From contig NZ_RHOX01000011.1 of NCBI RefSeq assembly GCF_003946695.1, positions 20,836 to 84,835 of the forward strand: a stretch of 64,000 nt of DNA, given 5' to 3'. The notes under the pieces are model-generated. The model was not told where the DNA came from and made no database searches. It was given only the letters and a program-made list of their open reading frames with translations. The stretch comes from Lapidilactobacillus bayanensis. GTDB taxonomy: Bacteria; Bacillota; Bacilli; Lactobacillales; Lactobacillaceae. The translations under genes and the position numbers were made by a program. Shown here one piece after another: positions 25,198-34,804 of the stretch. Numbering within the stretch: the first letter of the stretch is position 1; every line of letters starts with the position of its first letter.

Positions 25198-27297
25198 ATG
25201 AAAAGAAATGAAAACAACATAAAAACTGGCGGTGCAACTACTAAGTATCCTTATCTTAGCCGATTTTGGCGGGAATTTAAAGTCGTTTGGCGGCATGCTG
25301 AATTAACACGATGGGTAATTCTTGTCATTTTACTCGTCTTTTTAGGTGTGTCTGCTTTTTATACGATTAAGGCAAAAACCGCAAATGTTGGCGACTTAAA
25401 GGCATCATTAAAGACAACAACTACTGATATTCTTGATCGCGATGGTGACAAGGCTGGTAGCTTGTATTCGCAAAAAGGGACATTTGTGGAGTTTTCCCAA
25501 ATTTCGCCAAATATTCAGCACGCGGTAATTGCGACAGAAGATCGAACATTCTACACGAATCTTGGCTTCAGTATTAAAGGAATTGCGCGGGCGGCTGTGA
25601 GCTATGTGATTCATCACGGCACGATTAGCGGCGGTGGTAGCACAATCACTCAGCAGCTAGCCAAAAACATGTTGTTAACGCAGAAACAAACTTTTGGTCG
25701 TAAAATTGCTGAATTATTCATGGCGATCGAAATTAATAGAGTTTACAGCAAGCAAGATGTTTTGACCATGTATTTAAACAATGCTTATTTTGGTAATGGT
25801 GTTTGGGGTGTGCAGGATGCTTCTAAGCGCTATTTTGGTAAGAATGCCAGTGATCTAACTGCCGCTCAAGGGGCGACATTAGTGGCAATGCTCCGGAATC
25901 CAACATACTATGATCCGGTGAAGAATCCTAAAAATGCCACTAGTCGTCGCAATTTGGTGTTAGATTTGGAAACACAAACTAACTATTTAACAGCAGATCA
26001 GGCAGCTGCGGCAAAACAGGAAGCCATGACGATTACCGATACTTATTCAGCTAGTAGTTCTTATCGCTATCCTTACTATTTTGATGCTGTCATTAGTGAA
26101 GCAATTAATGATTACGGAATCTCTGAATCAGATATTTTAAACAAGGGCTATAAGATTTACACGAGTCTGGATCAGAATTATCAGACTCAAATGCAGAATG
26201 CTTACAATAACGATTCGCTCTTCCCTAGCAGTGCTTCCGATGGAGTAGCTGCTCAATCAGGCTCGGTGGCTGTTAATCCGAGTACAGGAGGGGTTCTGGC
26301 CGTTGTCGGGCGTCGAGGAACACATACATTTCGAAGTTACGATTATGCCACGATGGCTAAACGCCAACCCGGCTCGGCAATCAAGCCATTAGCTGTTTAT
26401 ACGCCCGCTTTAGAGAATGGCTATCACTATGATTCCGAATTAGTAGACAAGGACACAACCTTTGGCAAAAACAATTACCATCCTACAAACGTGGACGGGA
26501 CATATTTAGGAAAGGTAGCCATGTATCAGGCACTTGCTCAAAGTCGTAATGTCCCTGCTGTTTGGTTACTGGATCAAATTGGCGTCAGTAAAGGTGTTGC
26601 GTCCGTTGAAAAGTTTGGCATTAATGTGCCTAAAGCTGATCAGAACCTCGCGTTGGCATTAGGTGGACTGCAAACCGGTGTTTCACCATTACAAATGGCC
26701 CAAGCATACACCGCTTTTGCTAACAATGGTAAAATGACGACAGCACACTTTATTACGAAGATTGTCGATGCAACTGGTGCAGTAATTGTGGACAATACGA
26801 AGACTAAAACGAAAACCGTCCTCAGTCAAAAGAATGCCGAAACAATGACCAGCATGATGTTAGGCGTCTTCAATCAGGGAACGGGTATCGGGGCCAAGCC
26901 GGATGGCTATGTCGTTGCTGGTAAAACAGGAACGACAGAAGTACCTGACAGCTATCCCACTAAAGGTGCTAAGGATCAGTGGGTACTTGGTTATACACCA
27001 GATATTGTCGTGGCAACTTGGGTTGGTTATGATAAGACTGATGAGTCTCATTATTTAACGGGGAGTTATGCGCCGCGTATTTTTAAACAAGAAATGACGA
27101 ACATCTTACCATATACCCCTAAGACGAGCTTCAAGACTAAGGACGCAGCAACAATTGCCAGTCAGAAGTCAGAGACGTCTTCAAGCGGTGGTAATTGGTT
27201 ATCAGATTTCAGCGATAATGTCGGGAAATCCTTCGATAATGCCAAAGATCAAGTTAATCAATGGTATAATAACGTTAAAGGGCTATTTGGCCAATAA
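25198..27297 (+). CDS. Class A penicillin-binding protein (transglycosylase/transpeptidase)
   Basis: Polymerises lipid II and cross-links peptidoglycan at the outer membrane face. 699 aa. Cytosolic N-terminus (1-38), one membrane helix (about 39-60, WVILVILLVFLGVSAFY), GT51 transglycosylase domain (about 75-260) with catalytic Glu in EDRTFYTN near residue 115 and GGGSTITQQLAKN, then a transpeptidase domain with SAIK (Ser393), SRN near 450 and KTGTT near 576. The C-terminus is Ser/Lys-rich with a terminal amphipathic segment. Lactobacilli often call this locus pbp2A or pbp1A; I cannot choose. The yheA-like gene follows after 20 bp. Confidence 0.95.
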   Translation: MKRNENNIKTGGATTKYPYLSRFWREFKVVWRHAELTRWVILVILLVFLGVSAFYTIKAKTANVGDLKASLKTTTTDILDRDGDKAGSLYSQKGTFVEFSQISPNIQHAVIATEDRTFYTNLGFSIKGIARAAVSYVIHHGTISGGGSTITQQLAKNMLLTQKQTFGRKIAELFMAIEINRVYSKQDVLTMYLNNAYFGNGVWGVQDASKRYFGKNASDLTAAQGATLVAMLRNPTYYDPVKNPKNATSRRNLVLDLETQTNYLTADQAAAAKQEAMTITDTYSASSSYRYPYYFDAVISEAINDYGISESDILNKGYKIYTSLDQNYQTQMQNAYNNDSLFPSSASDGVAAQSGSVAVNPSTGGVLAVVGRRGTHTFRSYDYATMAKRQPGSAIKPLAVYTPALENGYHYDSELVDKDTTFGKNNYHPTNVDGTYLGKVAMYQALAQSRNVPAVWLLDQIGVSKGVASVEKFGINVPKADQNLALALGGLQTGVSPLQMAQAYTAFANNGKMTTAHFITKIVDATGAVIVDNTKTKTKTVLSQKNAETMTSMMLGVFNQGTGIGAKPDGYVVAGKTGTTEVPDSYPTKGAKDQWVLGYTPDIVVATWVGYDKTDESHYLTGSYAPRIFKQEMTNILPYTPKTSFKTKDAATIASQKSETSSSGGNWLSDFSDNVGKSFDNAKDQVNQWYNNVKGLFGQ

Positions 27298-27317
27298 ATA
27301 ATAGAGGAGTTAGACAA

Positions 27318-27662
27318 ATGACCGTTAATATTTATGATAATGCAAATGAAATGGCAGAGGTTTTACGCCAATTACCACAATTTGCTGCCTTACAAGCAGC
27401 CTTTGGTAAGATGAAGGCTGATCCAATTGCGTATGCGATGTATCAACAAATGCAACAACTCCAAGGCGAATTACAACAGAAACAAATGGCCGGTCAAGAA
27501 GTAACTGATGATGATGTTCAAAAGTTGCGGGATCTAGGCGACAAGTTAATGAAGATTGACATGATGAAAGAATTAATGGACCGCGAACGTGAAATGAATA
27601 GCGTGATGGACGAGATTAACAATATTGTCACTAAGCCAATCACTGACTTATATCGCGGTTAG
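27318..27662 (+). CDS. yheA: YlbF/YmcA-family protein (YheA-like)
   Basis: Small all-helical protein of 114 aa (MTVNIYDNANEMAEVLRQLPQF), with heptad-like helices and a Met/Gln-rich middle. The related proteins YlbF, YmcA and YaaT in Bacillus form the Y-complex affecting RNase Y. The neighbour yhaM encodes an exoribonuclease, and yheA-yhaM adjacency is known in Bacillus. Good AGAGGAG ribosome site. The function of this family member is not established. Confidence 0.85.
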   Translation: MTVNIYDNANEMAEVLRQLPQFAALQAAFGKMKADPIAYAMYQQMQQLQGELQQKQMAGQEVTDDDVQKLRDLGDKLMKIDMMKELMDREREMNSVMDEINNIVTKPITDLYRG

Positions 27663-27677
27663 AAAGGGTGAGCAGGA

Positions 27678-28622
27678 GTGGCAACACAACTTGTTAATCT
27701 GAAAAATGGCGAATCTTTTCAACTCGTTGTGATGATCAAACAAGCTGAAGTTCGCGTTGCTAAAAATGGGAAACGATTTATTTCGTTAGTCTTTCAGGAT
27801 AAAACCGGTGAAATCTCGGGTATGTATTGGGATGCCAAAGATGATGATATTCAACATTTCGCCAGTGGCAATATTGTTCATCTAGAAGGACAACGTGATC
27901 TTTATAACGGGCAACCGCAAGTTAAGATTACTAAGTTGTATCTTGCTGATGCCAGCGAAGGATTTCAATCAAGTCAATTTGTTGCGCGAGCACCAATGTC
28001 GACGGAACAAATGCAAGATGAGATTCAAAAGGCACTGTTTGATATTCAAAACGCAAAATGGAATCGGATCGTCCGCTTTTTGTTGCAGAAGTATCAAAAA
28101 GAGTTTTATAACCATCCGGCAGCTAAAACCAATCATCACAATTTTGCTGGCGGACTCGCTTACCATACGCTGAGTATGATGCGTTTGGCGAAGTCGATCG
28201 CCCAACAATATACCCAGTTAAATTATTCATTGCTGTTAGCAGGGGTTATTTTGCATGACTTAGGTAAAACAATTGAGCTTAGCGGTCCAATTGGGACAGA
28301 ATACACTGTCGAAGGTAATTTGATCGGTCATATTGTGCTGATCGATGAAGAGATTGTATTAGCTTGTCAGTCACTCAAAATCGACGTCACCGATCAAGAT
28401 GTTGTGTTGTTACGACACATGGTATTATCACATCACGGGCTACTAGAATATGGTTCTCCAGAGCGGCCGAAGTTATTAGAAGCTGAAGTGCTTCATTACG
28501 TTGATGAACTGGATGCCTCAATTAATATGATTTCTAAGGCAGTAGCGAAGACAGAACCAGGAACTTTTAGCGAGCGCGTTTTCGGATTAGATAATCGTCA
28601 ATTTTATCGTCCCAATAATTAA
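27678..28622 (+). CDS. yhaM: 3'-5' exoribonuclease YhaM
   Basis: YhaM trims RNA 3' ends in Gram-positive bacteria. GTG start at 27678; 314 aa. The N-terminal OB-fold (about 1-90) contains FISLVFQDKTGEISGMYWDA. The C-terminal HD metal-dependent domain has NHHNFAGGLAYHTLSMMRLA near residue 155, the HD pair in ILHDLGKT near 195, and the histidines MVLSHHGLLEYGSPERP, ending with YVDELDASINM. Length and architecture match Bacillus YhaM. A strong terminator follows. Confidence 0.95.
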   Translation: MATQLVNLKNGESFQLVVMIKQAEVRVAKNGKRFISLVFQDKTGEISGMYWDAKDDDIQHFASGNIVHLEGQRDLYNGQPQVKITKLYLADASEGFQSSQFVARAPMSTEQMQDEIQKALFDIQNAKWNRIVRFLLQKYQKEFYNHPAAKTNHHNFAGGLAYHTLSMMRLAKSIAQQYTQLNYSLLLAGVILHDLGKTIELSGPIGTEYTVEGNLIGHIVLIDEEIVLACQSLKIDVTDQDVVLLRHMVLSHHGLLEYGSPERPKLLEAEVLHYVDELDASINMISKAVAKTEPGTFSERVFGLDNRQFYRPNN

Positions 28623-28663
28623 AGTAATCGTTAAAAAGTGAAAGTAGAATAAATTCAATTTTT

Positions 28664-28718
28664 TTGCGCGATAACATCAAATAAACGGAATTGGGACAAG
28701 ATCCCAATTCCGTTTTTG
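28664..28718 (+). terminator. Intrinsic terminator of yhaM (family E-like)
   Basis: 12-bp perfect stem ACGGAATTGGGA/TCCCAATTCCGT (28685-28696 / 28702-28713) and a T-run. The upstream box GCGCGATAACATCAAATAAAC (read in two parts) resembles the GACAAC box of other family E copies. Confidence 0.92.
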
Positions 28719-28765
28719 TTAACAATGGTAGTAGTTAAAAACTTTAAAATATCAAAATTTTATAA

Positions 28766-28852
28766 AAAAGAACCAGTGCCTGACTGAGGATCAGCACTGG
28801 TCAGGTCAAGATTAAGTTAGCTCATGATAATTGACTTATAATTAATCTTGAT
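28766..28852 (-). ncRNA. Candidate small RNA, about 85 nt, minus strand
   Basis: On the minus strand an extended -10 promoter TGGTATAAA (28859-28867) has a weak -35 TTTCAT 17 bp upstream. The transcript would start near 28852 and fold into a first hairpin with perfect 10-bp arms TCAAGATTAA/TTAATCTTGA (28842-28851 and 28806-28815). The second hairpin ACCAGTGC/GCACTGGT (28772-28779 / 28794-28801) is followed by a U-run, a textbook terminator. No ORF fits. It lies alone between yhaM and a repeat cluster. Expression is inferred. Confidence 0.6.
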
Positions 28853-29001
28853 AGTTTATTTATACCATAAACTGCAATTGAATGAAATGTTAATTTTTCC
28901 ACAAAAAGCGAAATACTTTCAAAAGATAAGGAAAATCTTGGCGGATAGCTTAATTGAAACTTTTGAGGTCGATATTTGGAATGTGGCGTTGTGCTTCTTC
29001 A

Positions 29002-29825
29002 CGCTTGCGCAAAGGTTGGATATGAAACGTGCGGGTGCCGTGGCGGCGAAGAAATACTTTGCGCTGGAACGTAGTGGGCGTCGATTTGAGCCGATTAAAA
29101 AGCAAATCGTCTCAAATGCGAGCCTTAATGTAAGCAATAAATTGCCAACATTAATGTTACTACTGAGCGGTATTTCTTCGCACTTGCGCAAAGGTTGCAT
29201 ACGGAATGTGCGAGTATCGTGAGGGAAAATAAATACTTTCGCTGGAACGTGGTGGACACTGCTTGAAGCCAATTTTTTACAAAATTGGCTCCAAGACAGG
29301 TCTTGTTGTAACAGCTAAAGCTGCAACAACAATCTCACCACTGAGCGGTATTTATTTTTCCTCACTAGACAAGCGAGATGGCAACCTTTACGCAAGCGCC
29401 GATTTAACGAGTGGTTAAATTGCCCCTAAAATTTTGAGAAGTACAAATTTGCAGTTAAATCACACTATCACATCTCATTCGTCAGTGCCGGAGGAAAATC
29501 GCGGTCAGCCGCGGAATTCTTGTTAGTGGTTTACCACTTACAAGAAAGCCTGAGTTTGAGACGAATTTATTCGGCTCAAACCAAGCTCGCAGCGTTCCAC
29601 CAGCGTATTTTCTGTAGGCACGGAGAATAGCAACATAATAGTTCTAGGATTTGAAGTTAATTTGATATCTATTCGGCTCAAACCAGGCTCGCAGCGTTCC
29701 ACCAGCGTATTTTCTGTAGGCACGGAGAATAGCAACATAATAGTTTTAGGATTTGAAGTTAATTTGACATTTATTCGGCTCAAACCAAGCTCGCAGCGCT
29801 CCACCAGCGTATTTTCCGCAGGCAC
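29002..29825. repeat. Composite palindromic element A+C, locus 2 (enlarged)
   Basis: Two A modules in tandem (about 29002-29178, right end truncated; and about 29179-29399 with end GCAACCTTTACGCAAGCGC). The conserved spacer with ACGAGTGGTT and AGAAGTACAAATTTGCAGTT follows, then module C from 29485, whose right tail is triplicated (GGCAC ends at 29621, 29723 and 29825). The second A copy carries a divergent core with AGCCAATTTT/AAAATTGGCT and TTGTTG arms. This is the largest of four such loci and fills most of the 1.28-kb yhaM-prsA gap. Short ORFs inside are by-products of the repeat. Confidence 0.85.
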
Positions 29826-29826
29826 G
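29520..29826. repeat. 102-bp tandem repeat, three units
   Basis: The unit contains TATTCGGCTCAAACCA, GCTCGCAGCG and TCCACCAGCGTATTTTC and ends in AGGCACGGAGA or AGGCACGAAGA. Spacing between the GGCAC ends is exactly 102 bp twice (29621, 29723, 29825). The first unit merges into the preceding C module. Since 102 is a multiple of three, the minus strand stays open in one frame, which explains a spurious 106-aa ORF. Confidence 0.8.
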
Positions 29827-29855
29827 AAGAATAGCAACATTGCCAAAATTAGCCA

Positions 29856-29897
29856 CAAAAAAAGAAGCCCGGATAATTAATCCAGCGCTTCTTTTAT
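29856..29897 (-). terminator. Intrinsic terminator of prsA
   Basis: Arms AAAGAAGC (29861-29868) and GCTTCTTT (29887-29894) with an inner CCGGAT-type hairpin; on the minus strand the stem is followed by a U-run. It starts 12 bp after the prsA stop codon. Confidence 0.85.
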
Positions 29898-29908
29898 ATT
29901 ATCTAAAA

Positions 29909-30799
29909 TTAGTTGCTGCTTGATGAGCTGACGTAACTTGAAAGGACGTTCTTCAAATCACTATCTTTAATATCAACATTAGCTTTCTTGATCACTTTGG
30001 CTAAAACTTTTTGCATAACTGTTGAATCTGATAGCCATGTGTCATAGAGTTGAGCCGTTAATTCTTTAGTATGGTCAGACATCTTGCCTTTGCCAGGGTT
30101 CTTGTCCATCTTAATGACATGATAACCATAAGAAGTTTTAACTGGTGTCTTCGTGTATTCACCTTGCTTGAGCTTGAAGGCTGCTGCCTTGAAAGTTGAG
30201 TCAAGTGAAGTGTCAGTATTGTCAAAGGCGTCTAATTTACCACCATTTGCTTTAGTACCAGTATCAGTAGACTTAGACTTAGCTAATTTAGCAAAATCTG
30301 CGCCGCCATCTAATTGCTTGATAATTGCTTCTGCTTCTTTCTTAGTTTTAACTAAGATGTGAGAAACAGTAACTTTTGGTTCGTATGACTTCCATTGTTT
30401 CTTAAGTTGTTTTTGTGTTGGTTTCTTAAGATCTTTTAAGGCTGCTTCAGTTAAGAGGTTAGTCTTAATGTTGTCTTTTAATTGGGTCTTAGTTAAGCTA
30501 TTGCTTGAAAGAACAGATGAAAAACTGCTACCATATTGTTTCTTGAGGGCATTATATTGTTTTGTTACTTTTGCAGTTGATACTTTATCGCCATATTGTG
30601 TTTCCAAGGCTTTAGTGATGATCATTGTTTGTAAGGTTGATTGGCCAGAAGTTGACTTCTTCATTTCTTTATAGTACTGGTCCTCAGTAATCTTACCGCC
30701 TTTCATCGAAACAACGGTCTTACTGCTACAACCAGCTAATGTTGCAACGGCAACTAAACTAGCTGCGGCAAGTACAATTTTCTTGATAGAATTCTTCAT
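29909..30799 (-). CDS. prsA: Foldase lipoprotein PrsA (parvulin-type peptidyl-prolyl isomerase)
   Basis: Extracytoplasmic chaperone that helps exported proteins fold at the membrane surface. ATG at 30799 gives [20 protein letters not shown] with lipobox LAGC (Cys24); an in-frame upstream extension lacks a signal-peptide start and is rejected. 296 aa. N-terminal chaperone helices (25-138), parvulin domain about 140-232 ([35 protein letters not shown]), and a C-terminal helical segment ending with a Ser-rich tail. It stands as a single gene with a terminator on its 3' side, near the ecs and hit genes, as in other lactobacilli. Confidence 0.95.
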   Translation of the reverse strand: MKNSIKKIVLAAASLVAVATLAGCSSKTVVSMKGGKITEDQYYKEMKKSTSGQSTLQTMIITKALETQYGDKVSTAKVTKQYNALKKQYGSSFSSVLSSNSLTKTQLKDNIKTNLLTEAALKDLKKPTQKQLKKQWKSYEPKVTVSHILVKTKKEAEAIIKQLDGGADFAKLAKSKSTDTGTKANGGKLDAFDNTDTSLDSTFKAAAFKLKQGEYTKTPVKTSYGYHVIKMDKNPGKGKMSDHTKELTAQLYDTWLSDSTVMQKVLAKVIKKANVDIKDSDLKNVLSSYVSSSSSN

Positions 30800-31082
30800 C
30801 GTTATCTTTACACATCCTAATATATTATTGGTTTGCTCGCGAATCTCAACTCTAGTAATATAACACATTTATAGGCCGATTTAAACGACAGCTAGAAATT
30901 TAACAAAATGTTCACGAGTTCATTGCGAAATCTTCATAGTTTCATCGCAACTGAGTTTTGCCATCAATTCATTACCGGTAAAGTATCGCCAACCATGATT
31001 TACACGCTAAAGTGGTGTTTGGCTTGATCAAATTGCAGCGTTACTGTTGAAAATTATTGTTGTTTATCCTCGCGTCAATAAA

Positions 31083-31121
31083 AAAAACGAAACTAGAATA
31101 AAAAATCTTAGTTTCGTTTTT
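31083..31121 (-). terminator. Intrinsic terminator of the hit-ytxH operon
   Basis: Stem AAAACGAAACTAG/CTTAGTTTCGTTTT with T-runs on both sides; on the minus strand it ends the hit-ytxH unit. The 30800-31082 stretch otherwise shows only the prsA upstream region and no recognisable element. Confidence 0.85.
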
Positions 31122-31166
31122 CTCCCATGTTTAAGCGCATAATGTCTGACAACTTCAATTAAGTTT

Positions 31167-31529
31167 TTATTCAGCTGAATGGTCTGTTGCTGAATCGAAT
31201 CGTGCCAAGTCTTGTTGCAGTTGCTCAGTTGATTCATTGATTTGATCTAGTCGTGGTTGTGCTTGGAATTGAAAGTCTGTCGCTGTTTGCTGAATTTCAG
31301 CAATCGTTGGTTTTAACGTTGCTTCGACCTCATGATGCAGGTTCGTTACTGCGTTTTGAAATTCTTTGACACTGGTAGCAACGTTATTGGTTGCATGTGT
31401 TAAATCTTTGAAGTAGTTGGTGACACCTTGCTGGCGTTGCTTGCCAGTTTTTTCAGAGGTTAGCAGCACATACGCTGTCCCTAAAACGGCACCAATTAAT
31501 AAACCTTTGCCAAAACCAAACTTTGCCAT
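31167..31529 (-). CDS. YtxH-family membrane-associated protein
   Basis: 120 aa. An N-terminal hydrophobic Gly-rich segment (FGFGKGLLIGAVLGTAYVLL) typical of YtxH is followed by a long amphipathic helical region (VATSVKEFQNAVTNLHHEVE...) that is likely coiled coil. The role is not known; relatives are stress-associated in Bacillus. It starts immediately after the hit stop codon and is therefore co-transcribed. Confidence 0.85.
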   Translation of the reverse strand: MAKFGFGKGLLIGAVLGTAYVLLTSEKTGKQRQQGVTNYFKDLTHATNNVATSVKEFQNAVTNLHHEVEATLKPTIAEIQQTATDFQFQAQPRLDQINESTEQLQQDLARFDSATDHSAE

Positions 31530-31961
31530 TTAATCGTCCTCCAATTGGGCGCTAATTTGCGCTGCAATCGCTTCTAACTTCTCAGTGTTATATTGCTCAG
31601 TGTGATCGCCAAAATGGATTGAGAAGTCATCTTGATCGCTATAACGAGGAATGAAATGAATATGAGAGTGAAAAACAGATTGGTAGGCAACCGCACCATT
31701 ATTATTGCAGATATTTAAACCTGTCATTGTTGGAAAAGCTGCTTGTAAAGCACGAGCAATTAAAGGAATCTTAGTTAAAACCTTATTTGCTAAATCAGCA
31801 TCATAGGCAAAAATATCAGGGACATGTTTTTTGGGGACTAAGAGCGTGTGCCCAGGCGTTGCTTGAGAGATGTCTAAGAATGCCAAGACATCGTCATCCT
31901 CGTAAACTTTAATGCTCGGAATCTCACCGTTGATTATTTTACAAAAAATACAATCATTCAT
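31530..31961 (-). CDS. hit: HIT-family nucleotide-binding protein (Hit)
   Basis: Histidine-triad hydrolase or AMP-binding protein. 143 aa. N-terminal zinc-type CIFCKIINGEIPS, then DISQATPGHTLLVPKKHV and the triad HSHIHFIPRY (H-x-H-x-H). It overlaps nothing, and ytxH begins next to its stop codon. It is divergent from ecsA across about 160 bp; hit-ecs clustering is conserved in Firmicutes. Confidence 0.95.
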   Translation of the reverse strand: MNDCIFCKIINGEIPSIKVYEDDDVLAFLDISQATPGHTLLVPKKHVPDIFAYDADLANKVLTKIPLIARALQAAFPTMTGLNICNNNGAVAYQSVFHSHIHFIPRYSDQDDFSIHFGDHTEQYNTEKLEAIAAQISAQLEDD

Positions 31962-32120
31962 CTAATTTCACCTTCATAGTTATACTCAAATTCCACTAAT
32001 TCATGCTATCATTATACAAGTAAATCGAAAATTAAACAAAGTTGAACGAGGATTCGCTAGCAAGTTATCCTGTAATTAATGATTGTCTGACTGATTAAAG
32101 GTTTCGTGAAAGGAATTCAA

Positions 32121-32855
32121 ATGTTAAAAGTTGAAAATTTAACTGGTGGTTATCAACACCTGAAAATTCTGCAAGATGTTAGTTTTGAAGTACACGATGG
32201 TGAAGTGGTTGGTTTAATCGGCTTAAATGGTGCCGGAAAGTCAACAACAATCAAGCATATTTTAGGCTTGCTGCAACCAATGAGCGGCGAAATTATTCTT
32301 AATGATCAAAAAATGCTCACAGACTTGGCCCATTATCGGCAGCAAATCGCGTTTGTTCCTGAAACACCAATTCTGTATCCTGAGTTGACTTTGAAGGAAC
32401 ATTTAGAGTTAACGATGATGGCTTATCAATTAGACAGTCAAGTGGCGTGGGAAAAAGCCAATCGCTTGTTGAAGATTTTCCGTCTGGAGCAAATGCTGGA
32501 CTGGTTTCCAATCCATTTTTCAAAAGGGATGCAGCAAAAAGTGATGATTGTTAATGCCTTCATGACTGAAGCTGACTTACTGATTATTGATGAGCCATTT
32601 ACCGGGTTGGATCCGTTAGCAGTGCACAACTTGTTAGACCTGATTGCTGAGAAGAAAGCTGCGGGTAAAGCCGTTTTAATGACCACGCATGTTTTAGCAA
32701 CCGCACAAGTACAGGCGGATCGTTTTATTCTCTTAAATCATGGGCAAGTTCGTGCTCAAGGAACGGTGGCAGAATTAGCCCAGCAATTCGGCGTAGCAGA
32801 GCAAAATTTGGATCAGATTTATTTGCAAATGGCAAAGGAGAATGGCGATGCGTAA
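32121..32855 (+). CDS. ecsA: ABC transporter ATP-binding protein EcsA
   Basis: ATPase of the EcsAB exporter, which affects secretion and intramembrane proteolysis in Bacillus. ATG 32121 behind AAAGGAATTC; an in-frame upstream start at 32106 lacks spacing. 244 aa. Walker A GLNGAGKST near residue 37, Q-loop region FVPETPILYPELTL, signature FSKGMQQKVMIVNAF, Walker B LLIIDEPFTGLD, H-loop MTTHVL. It overlaps ecsB by 8 bp. Confidence 0.95.
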   Translation: MLKVENLTGGYQHLKILQDVSFEVHDGEVVGLIGLNGAGKSTTIKHILGLLQPMSGEIILNDQKMLTDLAHYRQQIAFVPETPILYPELTLKEHLELTMMAYQLDSQVAWEKANRLLKIFRLEQMLDWFPIHFSKGMQQKVMIVNAFMTEADLLIIDEPFTGLDPLAVHNLLDLIAEKKAAGKAVLMTTHVLATAQVQADRFILLNHGQVRAQGTVAELAQQFGVAEQNLDQIYLQMAKENGDA

Positions 32856-34083
32856 GTTTGACGATTTGTGGCATACGCGGCAACGATTGCATTTGCTGGA
32901 GCAGAGTAAATATTTACGCTATGTTTTTAATGATCATTTGATGATTGCCGTGATTTTTTTATTTGGTGCGTTAGCCTATTGGTATAGTCAACAATTGCGT
33001 TTAATTACGCAACCGTTATGGTGGGCGCAGCTATTAGTGGCTGCTGTTTTATTAATTAGTTTAACTCTTGGTCATTTGGCGACTTTGTTACGACCAGCCG
33101 ATCAAATCTTCTTATTACCGGCAGAAAAGGAAATGCAGCGCTATTTAGTGAGAGCACGTCGGTACAGTTTATTATTGCCGTTGTTTGTTTTAATCGCTGT
33201 GGTGGGTGTCTTGACACCTTTTGCCTTGCGCGCGACGCGATTGACGGGTATTAACTGGGGATTGACGCTAGTTGGGTTGCTCATTTTGAAAGATATTCAG
33301 TTGTGGCTGCAATTATTGCAACTGTTTGATTTTTCTGGTCGCCAGAAACAGCAGTTAGTGGCGTTGTTTTGGGGAATTGCTGTTGTTGGTCTATTACTAA
33401 GCGTCTATGGCTATGCTTGGCTATTAGTACTGTTGGCATTAGGCTTGGATATTTTACTGATGGCACAAGCTAAAAAATTATTATCAGCACAACGTTTAGT
33501 TTGGCGAGCAGCCATTGCTAAAGAAAATCGCCGGCAGGAAGTCATTAATCGCTTTTACAATTTGTTTGTTGATGTGCCTGGAATTAGCAGCTCGGTTCAT
33601 CGTCGTAAGTGGCTTGACCCGGTTACAAAACTGCTAGCTGGTCGACAAAATAATGCGTTTCGTTTTTTATTCAGTCGGACATTTATGCGTCGATCAGAAT
33701 ACAGCAATATTTGGTTACGTTTCTGTATTGTCGGACTAGTCTTAATCTTCGCTGTGAAACAACCATTGGTTTTGCTGATTATCGTCTTATTATTCTTGTT
33801 CTTAACCGGTTATCAGTTGTTGCCGCTCTACCGACATTTTGACCACAACGCGTTGATCGCAATCTTTCCGACCACCACTGCGACGAAGCAAGCGGCTTTT
33901 ATTCAAGTTATGACACGAGTATTGGCGGTTGAATGGGTCATTGATAATGTGGCTGTTCTGATAAGCCTAGGCGTTAATTTATGGAGTGTTGCGATTGTGC
34001 TTGTATCCTTAGCATTACTTGTCTTATTATTGCGTTTGTATTTACCATTACGCTTAAAACAGCGTCAGAAAGGAATTAAATAA
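32848..34083 (+). CDS. ecsB: ABC transporter membrane subunit EcsB
   Basis: Integral membrane partner of EcsA. GGAG at 32837-32840 favours the ATG at 32848 over that at 32842. 411 aa with about 8-10 hydrophobic segments in two blocks (residues 30-215 and 285-410), separated by a basic cytosolic stretch ([19 protein letters not shown] and [14 protein letters not shown]). The stop codon overlaps the trmB start (TAATG). Confidence 0.92.
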   Translation: MRKFDDLWHTRQRLHLLEQSKYLRYVFNDHLMIAVIFLFGALAYWYSQQLRLITQPLWWAQLLVAAVLLISLTLGHLATLLRPADQIFLLPAEKEMQRYLVRARRYSLLLPLFVLIAVVGVLTPFALRATRLTGINWGLTLVGLLILKDIQLWLQLLQLFDFSGRQKQQLVALFWGIAVVGLLLSVYGYAWLLVLLALGLDILLMAQAKKLLSAQRLVWRAAIAKENRRQEVINRFYNLFVDVPGISSSVHRRKWLDPVTKLLAGRQNNAFRFLFSRTFMRRSEYSNIWLRFCIVGLVLIFAVKQPLVLLIIVLLFLFLTGYQLLPLYRHFDHNALIAIFPTTTATKQAAFIQVMTRVLAVEWVIDNVAVLISLGVNLWSVAIVLVSLALLVLLLRLYLPLRLKQRQKGIK

Positions 34084-34739
34084 TGCGTCTACGTAATAAA
34101 TCCTGGGTTCCCGACTTAATGGCAGCTCATCCAGAAATGATCGTGCAAGCACCACAGGATAATTTGGCCGGAAATTGGGCAGCACGGTTTACCAATTCTG
34201 ACTTACCAGTTGAATTAGAAATTGGTTCTGGCAAGGGACAATTCATTATTGGGATGGCTCAGGCTCATCCGGAAATTAATTATATTGCGATGGAATTACA
34301 ATCCGCCGCAATTGGCATGATTTTACAAAAGCAAATTGAACTACAATTGCCAAACTTACAATTATTTCTTGGTGATGGTGCAGTAGTGACCGACTTTTTC
34401 GCACCAGGGGAAGTTAATAATCTTTATTTGAATTTCTCTGATCCTTGGCCGAAAACCCGGCACGCTAAACGCCGACTGACTTATCCCACCTTCTTGGCAC
34501 AATATCGGCAAATTCTGCTAGTAGCCGGGCAACTACGTTTTAAGACCGATAATCAAGGCTTATTTGAATATTCGTTACAAAGTTTGAACGCTAGTGATTG
34601 GTTGTTTGATTTCATTTCGTTAGATTTACATCACAGTGAGCGACAGGCAACTAACGTCGAAACAGAATATGAGCAAAAGTTTGCGGCAAAAGGGCAAGTC
34701 ATCTACGCATTAGATGCACATTTTCCAGAGTCTAAATAA
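34083..34739 (+). CDS. trmB: tRNA (guanine-N7-)-methyltransferase TrmB
   Basis: Forms m7G46 in tRNA variable loops with S-adenosylmethionine. 218 aa. Seen: [18 protein letters not shown]-binding loop near residue 40, [11 protein letters not shown], and the family motif [15 protein letters not shown] near 119, ending [19 protein letters not shown]. Translationally coupled to ecsB by 1-bp overlap. Confidence 0.96.
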   Translation: MRLRNKSWVPDLMAAHPEMIVQAPQDNLAGNWAARFTNSDLPVELEIGSGKGQFIIGMAQAHPEINYIAMELQSAAIGMILQKQIELQLPNLQLFLGDGAVVTDFFAPGEVNNLYLNFSDPWPKTRHAKRRLTYPTFLAQYRQILLVAGQLRFKTDNQGLFEYSLQSLNASDWLFDFISLDLHHSERQATNVETEYEQKFAAKGQVIYALDAHFPESK

Positions 34740-34804
34740 AGATTATGGTGAAAATGGGTCTCAGTAATTAATTAGCAAAGGCATCAAAGGGGTTGGAGAT
34801 AACA

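Noticed and set aside
29538..29858. Minus-strand ORF of 106 aa with repeated ENTLVERCE-like units
   Set aside because: It is a translation of the 102-bp tandem repeat (102 is divisible by 3); no ribosome site, and the same peptide appears wherever module C occurs.
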